The notes below the pieces were generated by a model. The model was given only the letters and a program-made list of their open reading frames with translations. It did no database searches and was not told where the DNA came from. DNA of 64,000 bases from an uncultured bacterium (GTDB taxonomy: Bacteria > Hydrogenedentota > Hydrogenedentia > Hydrogenedentales > CAILVY01): the NCBI GenBank assembly GCA_937951485.1, contig CALEDJ010000038.1, forward strand, positions 62,001 through 126,000, in the 5' to 3' direction. Shown piece after piece: positions 32,281 to 40,960 of the stretch. Made by a program: the position numbers and the translations under genes. Within the stretch, counting starts at the first letter, position 1. The number at the start of each line of letters is the position of its first letter.

Positions 32281-34650
32281 ATGAACGCATATTCTGAGAT
32301 GGACCAACCCTTGCATCCCACGCGCGGGCTGATGGCCACGCACGACGCGCATGGCCGTCCTTTCGACCTGACAGACCTCAAGAAGTGGCTTCGACTGCAT
32401 GCGGTCGTGTTCCACACGGAAAAGATAGACGTGCGCCCTGCAGGCGAAGGCGTCCGCCTGCTGCCCGCGCTGCTGGATTTCGCCCGTCAGAACGGCGTCC
32501 GGCTTTCCCTGCGCACCGATGGAACCCACGATCCCGTCATGCTGCCCGCATTGGCCGAGGCCGGGCTGCTGGACGTATTCTGCGCCATGCCGGCCTGCGA
32601 CGGCGGCCTCATCGCCCGATGGGCGGCAGCCTGTGCGGACGCCGGGCTGGCGTTGCGGGTGCAAATCGGCGCGCCGCTGCCCGAACAAGAGAACATTGAA
32701 GCCGCCGTGAAACGTCTGGCCGGGGCCGCCGTGGTGAACATCACGCTCCATGATCCCTTTGCGCCCGCGCCGCCGTTGCGGGGCGAGACCGCATCCGCCG
32801 CCCTGCGGAACATGAACGCGCTGGCGCGCGCGCTGGATGCGCGCGGCGTGGAAGTCAACCTCCTGCATGCGCCGTTTTGCCTGATCGCGGAAGAGAACCG
32901 GCCACATGTCGTCAACTCGGCGCAATTTTTCCTTGACCATCAGCACTATGACCGGCGCGCTTATGATTTTGCAGTCAACATCCACGCGCGCGGCCCAAGG
33001 CGGCTGGGCAAGGCCGTCGAAAACATGCTCAGCCGGGGAATGGCCGTGGACAGCCCTTTCCACCATAGCGTGCTCCCGTGGCTGCTGCATCATCCCCTTC
33101 TTCTTATGCGTCTGTGGGTCTTGCATCAACTGACGCGGCATCTTCAGTTGCTGCGGGGTCCGCGCCCGCTGCCGGAGACCGTCGAGGAATGGGAAGCCGC
33201 GATTGAAGCCCACCGCAGGCGCCACCGCAGGAACCTCGGCCCCGTCTGCGCCGCGTGCCGCTTCCAGCGCATCTGCGACCACGCCCCGGAGGAATTCCGC
33301 CGCCGATACCCCGACCTCCAGATCGCCGCCGTGCCGGGCGAAGAAGTGATATCGCCTTTCCATCTCATGCGGGGGCGCAAGCGTTATTATGACGCAGTGG
33401 ATGCCGCGCGCCGGGAACTGCCGAAAATCCAGGAGGCATTGGCCGAGGAAGCGCGCCGCATCACCCTGCGCGAAGCGCCCACCCGTGAAATCACCGCCGA
33501 TCACTACGAGATTGAGAACCATTACACCCACCACATGCCCGGCGCGGTGCGCTGGCTTTCCTTTCTCAACGTCGAACACTGCAGCACGCCGCTGGCGCGA
33601 CTCACCCCGCCCTTCACCATGCAACTCACCTTCGGCGGCGGCATCGCCGGGCACATCGGCTTCAGTTTCGGGCGTCACGCCAAGATTCTCTGCCCGATGG
33701 TGGACTATTCGCACCGTCTCACGCTGCACGTGGATGAATTCGGGCGCTACGTTCTGCTGCGCGACGGCGTCCTCGTGCGTCCAACCGAGTTCGAGGGCGC
33801 GCGCTGCCTGCCTCCTCGCATCGGCGACAACGTCGAACCGCGCATCTGTATCCATAACATAGACGGGTTCCTCCTCACGCAGACCCTGCTGCTCTGGGAA
33901 GGCCGCCGCGACGCCGACGGCGCCCTCGCCGAACATGTCCCCGAAATGACAAGGATCAAATATTCCGTCGTCATCATCTGCACGCGTTACACGCGGCGAC
34001 TTCAGGCGACGCTCCTCGGGCTGGCCCATCAGCGCGGCTTCGACATGCGCGCCCTCGAAGTTGTCATCGGCTATGTGCCCGGCATTGACGCTACCGACGA
34101 CCTCATTGACAGCATGCGCCGCGCCTGCCCCGAACTGCGCATCGTCCGCATGCCCTTCTCCGAAGACCACGTCCGCGCCAAGGGATTCATGATCAACGAG
34201 TCGCGGCGCATCGCCGCCGGCGACTGGATCGTCCTGCTCGACGCCGACATCATCCTCCCGCCCGATTTCTTCGTCCGCATGGAGACCCTTGGGGAAGACG
34301 CGCGCTTCGTCGCGCCCGACGGCCGGAAAATGCTCACGCCCGATGACACGGCCCGGGTGCTGCTCGGTCGGATTCGGCCTTGGGAATGCTTTGAGGAACT
34401 GGCTGCCGGCGCGGGCGAATACCGCTTCCGCGAGGCCGACCGCGTGCCCATCGGCTTCTGCCAGTGCGTGCGCCGGGATATTCTGGAAAAGATTCCCTAC
34501 CATGAACGGGATCACTTCGAGGCGTCCGACTGGTGGTTCGGGCATTGCGTCATCAAGGAATACGGCCCCGAAACCCGACTCGAAGGCGTTGTCGTCCTCC
34601 ATCTCGACCACGGCGGCAGCCAATGGTACGGCGCTTTCAAGCACATGTAA
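32281..34650 (+). CDS. Pseudo-radical SAM protein fused to GT2 glycosyltransferase
   Basis: A 789-residue protein in three parts. Residues 1-370 are a paralogue of the preceding radical SAM protein. They share GVEVNLLHAPFCLIAEE (GIEVNVRYLPLCMAEE in the partner) and the terminal CAACRFQRICDH (CQSCAARNICDG), but the cluster loop CxxxCxxC and the GGEP motif are absent. Residues about 405-545 are a beta-rich domain I cannot name. Residues about 560-789 are a family 2 glycosyltransferase with YSVVIICTRY, the DAD motif (654-656) and a late FEASDWWFGH. The start at 32281 is the first after the palindromes; 32299 and 32332 are alternatives. The fusion suggests glycosylation of the product of the active partner. 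Confidence 0.8.
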   Translation: MNAYSEMDQPLHPTRGLMATHDAHGRPFDLTDLKKWLRLHAVVFHTEKIDVRPAGEGVRLLPALLDFARQNGVRLSLRTDGTHDPVMLPALAEAGLLDVFCAMPACDGGLIARWAAACADAGLALRVQIGAPLPEQENIEAAVKRLAGAAVVNITLHDPFAPAPPLRGETASAALRNMNALARALDARGVEVNLLHAPFCLIAEENRPHVVNSAQFFLDHQHYDRRAYDFAVNIHARGPRRLGKAVENMLSRGMAVDSPFHHSVLPWLLHHPLLLMRLWVLHQLTRHLQLLRGPRPLPETVEEWEAAIEAHRRRHRRNLGPVCAACRFQRICDHAPEEFRRRYPDLQIAAVPGEEVISPFHLMRGRKRYYDAVDAARRELPKIQEALAEEARRITLREAPTREITADHYEIENHYTHHMPGAVRWLSFLNVEHCSTPLARLTPPFTMQLTFGGGIAGHIGFSFGRHAKILCPMVDYSHRLTLHVDEFGRYVLLRDGVLVRPTEFEGARCLPPRIGDNVEPRICIHNIDGFLLTQTLLLWEGRRDADGALAEHVPEMTRIKYSVVIICTRYTRRLQATLLGLAHQRGFDMRALEVVIGYVPGIDATDDLIDSMRRACPELRIVRMPFSEDHVRAKGFMINESRRIAAGDWIVLLDADIILPPDFFVRMETLGEDARFVAPDGRKMLTPDDTARVLLGRIRPWECFEELAAGAGEYRFREADRVPIGFCQCVRRDILEKIPYHERDHFEASDWWFGHCVIKEYGPETRLEGVVVLHLDHGGSQWYGAFKHM

Positions 34651-34755
34651 GCGACGGAACAAACCCAGGCGTATCCGTCATCGCAGCGGTGCAGACCTCT
34701 GGCACGCGACTGGCGTTGACAGGGTGCGGTTTTCTTTGGCACTTCCAAAGGAGAT

Positions 34756-35922
34756 TCAGGCAGCGGCAGGCAGGGTTTCCTTCAGAAACCGGACCAGATT
34801 CCCGCCCATGACGGCGGCGATCTCGGATTCGGAGAATCCTTCGCCAAGCAGCGCTTCGGTTATCAGCGGCATGCCTGATGCATCAAAAGGCATCCGCACT
34901 GCGCCGTCAAAATCGGACCCCAGGGCGACATGCGGCACCCCGGCCACATGCACGGCGTGCCGAATAGCGCGGGCGATGGCAGCGACATCCGTGCCGCCAA
35001 CCGCCTGCGGCCAGAAACCCACCCCGACCAATCCACCTTTCTCCGCGATGTGTCGCAGATGCGCATCGCTGAGATTGCGTGGTCCCGGGCATATCGCTTG
35101 AAATCCCGTGTGTGACACCACGACAGGGCGCGCGGCGCACTCCAGCACATCGTCAATGAGCCGGGGCGCGGCATGCGCCAGATCAATGATGATCCCCGTG
35201 CGCTCCATCAAATGAATCGCTTCGCGCCCGAACGGGGTCAAACCTTCTGACGCCGCGCCGTGCGCCGAACCGCCGATCTCGTTGTCATGAAAATGCATCA
35301 GCCCCATCATGCGGAATCCCGCATCGAAAAACACGCGGATATTGTCGAGGCTGTGTTCCAGCGCGTGCATGCCCTCGATGCTCAGCAGTGCGCCGCAGCA
35401 GGCGGTGTCCACGGCGCGACGCGCCAGGAACCGTTCCAGTTCCTCCCGGTTGCGCAACAGGACAAGTTGACCGTCGGATTCCCTGACGGCGGCGTCCATC
35501 CGGGCGGCGGCGTGCAGCGCGCGGGCGCGCGGACTGGTCCATGTGGCGACAGGCCAGCCCTGAAGCAGCACCAGCGGGGTGATCACGTCCCAACGATCCG
35601 GCACCCTTTCCATGCGGTATGCCTGTACAGGCACGCGGGTCACCGAGGCAAAGACTTGGATTGCCACATTACCCGCGACAAGCCGGGGCAGGTCCGCATG
35701 TCCCCAGCGCCCGCGGTGAAGCACCTCGCGTCGCCAGAGCAGCGCGTCGCAGTGCAGGTCCGCCACCAGCAGGCGCCGGTGCAGCGCGTTGGCTGTCGCC
35801 GACGCAGCATAGGGACCTACGCGCCGCACCCGGTTCAACGCCGCGCCAATGCCCCTCGGAAGCCACAGAACAAGCGCTATCGCCGAAACGGCAACAAACA
35901 TGATCGCCAGCAGCAACACCAT
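34756..35922 (-). CDS. Membrane-anchored dipeptidase, peptidase family M19
   Basis: A 388-residue zinc dipeptidase of the renal-dipeptidase type. An N-terminal membrane helix (MVLLLAIMFVAVSAIALVLW) precedes the TIM-barrel. Metal-site motifs are present: DLHCD near the start, LLSIEG, the IIDLAHA block, VVSHTGF and the late LGSDFDG. M19 enzymes cleave dipeptides, including D-amino acid or dehydro forms. The start at 35922 has AAGGAAG eight bases upstream; an ATG 13 codons earlier is possible. It is convergent with the glycosyltransferase gene and not obviously part of that operon. Confidence 0.9.
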   Translation of the reverse strand: MVLLLAIMFVAVSAIALVLWLPRGIGAALNRVRRVGPYAASATANALHRRLLVADLHCDALLWRREVLHRGRWGHADLPRLVAGNVAIQVFASVTRVPVQAYRMERVPDRWDVITPLVLLQGWPVATWTSPRARALHAAARMDAAVRESDGQLVLLRNREELERFLARRAVDTACCGALLSIEGMHALEHSLDNIRVFFDAGFRMMGLMHFHDNEIGGSAHGAASEGLTPFGREAIHLMERTGIIIDLAHAAPRLIDDVLECAARPVVVSHTGFQAICPGPRNLSDAHLRHIAEKGGLVGVGFWPQAVGGTDVAAIARAIRHAVHVAGVPHVALGSDFDGAVRMPFDASGMPLITEALLGEGFSESEIAAVMGGNLVRFLKETLPAAA

Positions 35923-36666
35923 TCCGAGGACTTCCTTCCCGCCGCTTTCCGCCGACAGCATACCTGAAAGTGTTCTTCTTTACACAGCGTCATTGAGAAC
36001 AGCGTATGATCCCCTTTGAAATGGAAGTGTTTTCTGCAACATTCGTTCGCAATATGCGCGAGAATATATGACGCTGTTTGTCATCAGTTCAATACACATC
36101 GTAACACTTTGGCGGAATGGCATGGACTGTCGGGGCGCACTATATGGCCTTTTCCATCCCCCCTGGAAGGGTGTTCCGGGAGGAATTTCCGGGCGATGAT
36201 TTATTTATGAGTAAAAGGCTTTTCCGTCGGTTGGCAAGTCACCTGTCGGCATTGCAGTCAAGTCCGCCTTGGAAGGGGGCGGCGCGCAGCGCCGGGGGAT
36301 GTAGAAAAAACACAAGATTCCCGGCTGCACGCCACTCGGCTAAAAGTAACTGAACACCAAATTTTTCGTTGGATGATCAGGCATACGCTAAATGCGTGGT
36401 TGCACAATTGCAAGCGCGCCGCCGTCTCCAAAAAGTTGCACTTTCGAAAAGAGAGGAGTAGGCTACGCCAGTGAAATGTCCCGCCCTTCGGCTGCGGGCG
36501 AAATTGCGACCTGCTTGCCGCTGTTTCCGTCTGCACTCCGGGATTGCAGCAAACCCGTTAACCGTGGATCGGCGCGGATGCGCCGGCGCGGGACGCATCT
36601 TCTGGGGTATCCAGGGGGCGGAAAGTTCAACACAACGCGCATGCGCCGCATGCAAAGGAACCGACG
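35923..36666. other. Long intergenic region between dipeptidase and FKBP genes
   Basis: These 744 bp divide two divergent genes and show no convincing coding region. Two related GC-rich units occur at about 36156-36186 (CCCCCCTGGAAGGG then TTCCGGGAGGAA) and 36268-36303 (CCGCCTTGGAAGGGGGCGGC then a CGCCGGGGGATG tail). A palindrome TTGCACAATTGCAA lies at 36400-36413. The AT-rich parts (36310-36370) may hold promoters for either gene, but no clear -35/-10 pair stands out. Confidence 0.45.
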
Positions 36667-37392
36667 ATGAAAAAGATGACATGTGTATTGGTGGCATGTG
36701 TTTTGTTCTCCGCGCTTTCGGCGTGGACGGCTGATGACACCGCGAAAGCGAAGGAAAAAAGTACCGTGGTTTTGTATGACGACAGTGAAAAACTGAGTTA
36801 TGCCGTGGGTCTGCAGGTGGGAAAAAGCCTTCAGACGGCGGCGATTGACCTTAAGATGGATGCATTTGTGAAAGGGATCGAAGATGTCATGGCGGACCGC
36901 GAACCGGCCCTGTCTGACGAGGAAATGATGGTCGTCATGAATGCATTTCGACAAAAGGCGATGGAAGAAATGGAATCAAAGCAGCAGGCCGAAGCCGAGA
37001 CCAACCTGCGGGACGGTCAGGCGTTTCTTGCCGCGAACGCCGCGAAGGAGGGGGTCAAGACGCTGGACAGCGGCCTGCAGTACCGGGTGATCGAGGAAGG
37101 CGCGGGGCCTTCCCCCACCGCATCGGACCGCGTCAAGGTGCATTACCGGGGCACGCTGATTGACGGATCGCAGTTCGACAGTTCCTATGATCGCGGCGAA
37201 CCGGTGGTCTTCGGCGTCACCCAGGTGATCAAAGGGTGGACCGAGGCGCTGCAACTGATGAAGAAGGGCGCCAAGTGGCAACTGTTCATCCCGCCGCAAC
37301 TCGCCTACGGCCCCAACGGAAGACCAGGCATTCCGCCCAATGCGGTGCTCATTTTCGACGTGGAATTGCTGGACATCAATCCGCAACAATAG
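36667..37392 (+). CDS. FKBP-type peptidyl-prolyl isomerase (FkpA/Mip-like)
   Basis: A 241-residue exported folding helper that catalyses cis-trans isomerisation of prolyl bonds in the periplasm. A signal peptide ends near A21. Residues about 40-115 form the Mip-type helical dimerisation domain (KLSYAVGLQVGKSLQ). Residues about 130-240 are the FKBP domain with all usual active-site elements: VKVHYRGTLIDGSQFDSSY, VIKGWTEAL and IPPQLAYG. The start has AAAGGAA upstream. A strong terminator follows at 37440. Confidence 0.93.
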   Translation: MKKMTCVLVACVLFSALSAWTADDTAKAKEKSTVVLYDDSEKLSYAVGLQVGKSLQTAAIDLKMDAFVKGIEDVMADREPALSDEEMMVVMNAFRQKAMEEMESKQQAEAETNLRDGQAFLAANAAKEGVKTLDSGLQYRVIEEGAGPSPTASDRVKVHYRGTLIDGSQFDSSYDRGEPVVFGVTQVIKGWTEALQLMKKGAKWQLFIPPQLAYGPNGRPGIPPNAVLIFDVELLDINPQQ

Positions 37393-37439
37393 CCCCGCAT
37401 TCGCGTTCCGCCCAAGCGTTTTCTTATGGCACACCCGAT

Positions 37440-37463
37440 GGCCGCCGCATCCGTGCGGCGGCC
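37440..37463. terminator. Bidirectional terminator-like hairpin
   Basis: A perfect 10-bp GC-rich stem (GGCCGCCGCA with TGCGGCGGCC) around a TCCG loop is followed by GTTGTTCCTT on the plus strand. It sits between the convergent stops of the FKBP gene and the large GT-C/TPR gene and can serve both. Confidence 0.75.
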
Positions 37464-37481
37464 GTTGTTCCTTCAGAAATG

Positions 37482-40400
37482 TCAATGCTCCGCCGAATCT
37501 TCACCGGCGTTGTGCGTCGCTGTCGGCGCTTCCGCGCGGGTCTGTTCCATCATGACGCGCGCCAGGGCTTCCCTGGTGCCTTCCGCGTCCGGGTCCAGTT
37601 CCAACGCGCGTTCATAAGCGACGCGCGCGGCGTCCCAATCGCCGCGTCGCTCAAGGGCAAGCCCGAAGCAGAACCAGGCCAGCGCGCGTTCCGGGTGCGC
37701 CTTGACAGCCCGCTGCCACTCCGCCACAAGCCCCTCCAGATCGCCCTGTCGCACATACATGTCCGACAATTGTTCATAGGCGCCGTAGTCGTGCGGCACC
37801 GCTTCGATGACACGGCGGCAGATTGCCAGGGCTTCGGTGATATTTCCTTCGTGGGCATGCAGCATCGCCAATCCCATCCAGATTTCGGACCGGCCCGGCG
37901 CCAGCGATTCCGCCCGATCAAACGCCGCCCGGGCTTCGGCTGCTCTGCCTGTCGCAAACAATGCGTACCCCTCCGCCATCACTAAGCGCCACTGCACGTC
38001 TTTTGCTGCTTCGGGACGTTGCGTATAACTATCCGGTTGTTCGCGAATATCGGCATGTAATCGAGTCATTTCGGGAAACTTCAATAACTCCTCACGCAAC
38101 TGCAGTGCGCTTTCCCGCGCGGCGCCGATATCGGACTGCGCCTGACGCCGTATGATGTCCACGCGAATCGCCGCCGCGCATGTCATCAGGAAGGGGTTTG
38201 CAAAGTCTTTCCCCTGCTCGTTCGCGATCCATTGCAGCATCGCCGCGGGGTCCAGAAATTGCTGGGCGGGCGTGAGAATTACCGAGAGTACAAAGTCCAG
38301 GCTGCCTCGGCTCGCGCAGTAGGCGTTGGCGCATGCCTCCATTGTTCCCGAAAGATCGCCGTGGCGGGCGCGCGCCAACGCGAGATGCGCCTGCGGCAGG
38401 GGATGGAACGGCAATTCCCCGGCAAGCACTTCCCACTCCCGCAGTAGAAGTTCTTTGTCATCATGGTCGGTGTAAAGATTCGTCAGTTGTCGGCACAGCG
38501 CCACGGAATCCGGTTGTTTTCGGATTGCGCGGCGCAGCGGCATGGCCTGGCGCAGGAGCGCGCGCCGGTGTTCAAAAAACGCCATGCTTCCGCGGTAGAA
38601 GGAATCATGAATGTCCGAATCTTGTGTTAGGCCCAGGCGTTTGAGGCGACGGCGGCGTTGTTCCGCGCTGTGCTGCAAATACCGTTCAGGCGCGACAGGC
38701 GTCCCGCCGGCCGTCCAGCGATAGATCGTCAGCAGAAGTTCGCCTGAATGCTCCGATTCAATTTCCAGTACCAATTCGGCGCCTGTTTCATGCGGGGGCG
38801 GCGCGAGCGCCGCCGCGCAGGTCGCCAGAGATTCGGACAGATTCTCTTCAAGGGGGAGGGTTTCCAACAGCGCTGCGTCAATGCCGGGTGACTGAACGCT
38901 TGCGGTCACTTGACCATGGATACGTGACTGCGGCGGCAGCGCAACCAGCAGCAGAAGCGGATGCGCATCCGGCAGCGGTCTGGAAAGGCGGACAACGCCG
39001 GGGACCAACGGAATCCGCCACGACAGACGCGAAAGTTCGTCCCACCGATGCCATCCAGCGGTGATTTCAGAGCCGTCATCTTGACGCCAAGGCTCGGCAT
39101 GCCAGCGGGTAAGCAACTCCGGGGCATCGGCGGGCATTCGATACAAGTCCGCCGCCGGCGCAACAAACCCGTAGGACAAGACAAACAAGGGGAGCGTCGC
39201 CCGGTCGTCCCGCACAAGGAAGACTTCACCAATCTGACCGAAACTGTCAGTCCCGAATGATATCGTCGCCATGAAATGCTTCGTGTGCGCATGGTACGCC
39301 TCATGAAGAAAAGGAATATCATATAGAGCCGTACTGAAAAGGGAATGAATGGAATAGGTCGGCTGCATGGCCAGTAATTCCGGCGTATTGGCCACGCCCA
39401 TCGTGAGGAATGCCTGAATGTGCGTATTGGGTCGGTGCAGCGCCGGATGTGTCAGGCCGAATTGCTCGATCACATAAGCCCGCTCGAGCATCCATGCAGG
39501 CATGCCGCCATTTTCCACGATAACTTTGTCGTCGGGATAATAGAAATCTTCCGGACAAAGATGCTTATACGCAGGGATGAAATTGTCGTGCGCCATATCT
39601 CTTGATTGTACGAGATGCCGGGTCCGGTAGTCGGGCTGGTGGAGAAAATCCGCGCTTCTTTGGGCCAACGCCCCGACGTTCATGTTGTAGAGTGCAGTCC
39701 CCACGCACACGCCTACCGCCGCCTCCTGCAGGCAGAAGCGCCGGGGAAGCGCGGCGCACCCCAGCAAAGAGCCAAAAGCGAGCAAAGTGTAATAGGGAGA
39801 TAGCAGTCGAAATCCCAGCCAGTCCCCGCCGTTCTTTATCACCAAGGCCGCATTGAAGCATAGCAGGACAAGCATCAAGCCGGCCAATGATGCGTTTTGC
39901 CGCCGCATGGCGCCTGTCGCGAGCAACGCCAGCAAGGGAAGCAAGGGCTGATAGTAGTTTCGAACAAGCGCCACGCCGGCCCGGGTGGCCACATGGTCAT
40001 TGCCTTCCATTATTTTCGACGCCAGGGCTTTGGCCCGTACCGTGCTGGGGATGACATCGCCGAAATATAGCGCGCGGAACAATGTAATGCCGCCCACCGC
40101 AAATGCCGCCATCGCAGCCACGAACAGGAATCCATTCAGCGATATGCGCGCGCGGCGGAATTCCCAGAATGTCCAGGCGGCGATAAAACCCGCGATCACA
40201 GCGCCTTCCGGACGGTTCGCCGTGAAGAGCGCCGCCGCAACGCCCAGCACAAGCGGCGCACGCCGCACCGCGCCGTACAGCATCAACGCGCAGCAAAAAA
40301 ATACCAGCGACCCTTCGAGCATGTTGCCGGAATCCGTCAGGAATGCCGTAAACAGCACGGTCATCGCCAAGGGCAGCCGGCTGAGAAAGGGTCGATCCGC

Positions 40401-40751
40401 AAACTGTTTTAGCGACGCGGCGCGTACAAGCCACGCGCCGAAAAGCAGGCAAAGCATGGTCATTATGTGGGCCGCGAAACGCATGCTGAAGCCCGCGCGA
40501 TAGAGTCCCGCCAAACACAGGGTCCATAGCAGGTTGCTGATGCCTTCGTGGTACTCCCCCGCGTTGTACGTCAGTCCGTCGCCCCACGCCAGGTTGCGCG
40601 CATATCGGAAACTGATGCAGGCATCATCTACAAGACCAAAATAGATAACGGATTGATAGGCCAGAAATGCAAAAAGAAGTATGTCAAAGCCCAGGACAAA
40701 CACGCGGAAATTGAAAGAGGGGGATGCACTCTTGACCCAGGAACCCGCCAC
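37482..40751 (-). CDS. Large GT-C-like membrane protein with C-terminal TPRs
   Basis: A protein of about 1089 residues. The N-terminal 400 residues hold about ten membrane helices and the motif DDACISFRYARNL with NAGEYHEGISNLLWTL, typical of arabinofuranosyl/mannosyl GT-C enzymes. The acidic pair DD in the first periplasmic loop is the expected catalytic site. A soluble middle region with an unknown fold follows, and about the last 350 residues form TPR repeats (RSEIWMGLAMLHAHEGNITE; RALAWFCFGLALERRGDWDA). The start is uncertain: GTG at 40751 has GGAGAG six bases upstream, while a GTG at 40799 has none. It shares its architecture with the gene at 25202. Confidence 0.75.
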   Translation of the reverse strand: MAGSWVKSASPSFNFRVFVLGFDILLFAFLAYQSVIYFGLVDDACISFRYARNLAWGDGLTYNAGEYHEGISNLLWTLCLAGLYRAGFSMRFAAHIMTMLCLLFGAWLVRAASLKQFADRPFLSRLPLAMTVLFTAFLTDSGNMLEGSLVFFCCALMLYGAVRRAPLVLGVAAALFTANRPEGAVIAGFIAAWTFWEFRRARISLNGFLFVAAMAAFAVGGITLFRALYFGDVIPSTVRAKALASKIMEGNDHVATRAGVALVRNYYQPLLPLLALLATGAMRRQNASLAGLMLVLLCFNAALVIKNGGDWLGFRLLSPYYTLLAFGSLLGCAALPRRFCLQEAAVGVCVGTALYNMNVGALAQRSADFLHQPDYRTRHLVQSRDMAHDNFIPAYKHLCPEDFYYPDDKVIVENGGMPAWMLERAYVIEQFGLTHPALHRPNTHIQAFLTMGVANTPELLAMQPTYSIHSLFSTALYDIPFLHEAYHAHTKHFMATISFGTDSFGQIGEVFLVRDDRATLPLFVLSYGFVAPAADLYRMPADAPELLTRWHAEPWRQDDGSEITAGWHRWDELSRLSWRIPLVPGVVRLSRPLPDAHPLLLLVALPPQSRIHGQVTASVQSPGIDAALLETLPLEENLSESLATCAAALAPPPHETGAELVLEIESEHSGELLLTIYRWTAGGTPVAPERYLQHSAEQRRRRLKRLGLTQDSDIHDSFYRGSMAFFEHRRALLRQAMPLRRAIRKQPDSVALCRQLTNLYTDHDDKELLLREWEVLAGELPFHPLPQAHLALARARHGDLSGTMEACANAYCASRGSLDFVLSVILTPAQQFLDPAAMLQWIANEQGKDFANPFLMTCAAAIRVDIIRRQAQSDIGAARESALQLREELLKFPEMTRLHADIREQPDSYTQRPEAAKDVQWRLVMAEGYALFATGRAAEARAAFDRAESLAPGRSEIWMGLAMLHAHEGNITEALAICRRVIEAVPHDYGAYEQLSDMYVRQGDLEGLVAEWQRAVKAHPERALAWFCFGLALERRGDWDAARVAYERALELDPDAEGTREALARVMMEQTRAEAPTATHNAGEDSAEH

Positions 40752-40960
40752 GTGTGTCTCTCCGGTCCGTTCGCTTGAACTCGTTGATGGTTCCCGCACG
40801 CAATGACCATTCTAACAACCGACATAGATGTGTTCAATGACCTTACGGCCTGAATGCGTCGTGCTGGAACCCCAGCGAGGAGAAACCGACCCAAGTTGGC
40901 TCTTTCAAACATTTGTTAGTGTTCCTTGTCTCGAAAGAAAAGCGGTTCTTCATCAGATTG

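Noticed and set aside
32269-34662. A 797-codon open frame on the minus strand opposite the pseudo-SAM-GT2 gene
   Set aside because: It is exactly antisense to a gene with clear radical SAM-related and GT2 motifs, and its own protein shows no recognisable motif. High GC content leaves long spurious frames.
36463-36954. Minus-strand frame of 163 codons upstream of the FKBP gene
   Set aside because: It overlaps the signal peptide and start of the FKBP gene on the other strand and has no motif or ribosome binding site.
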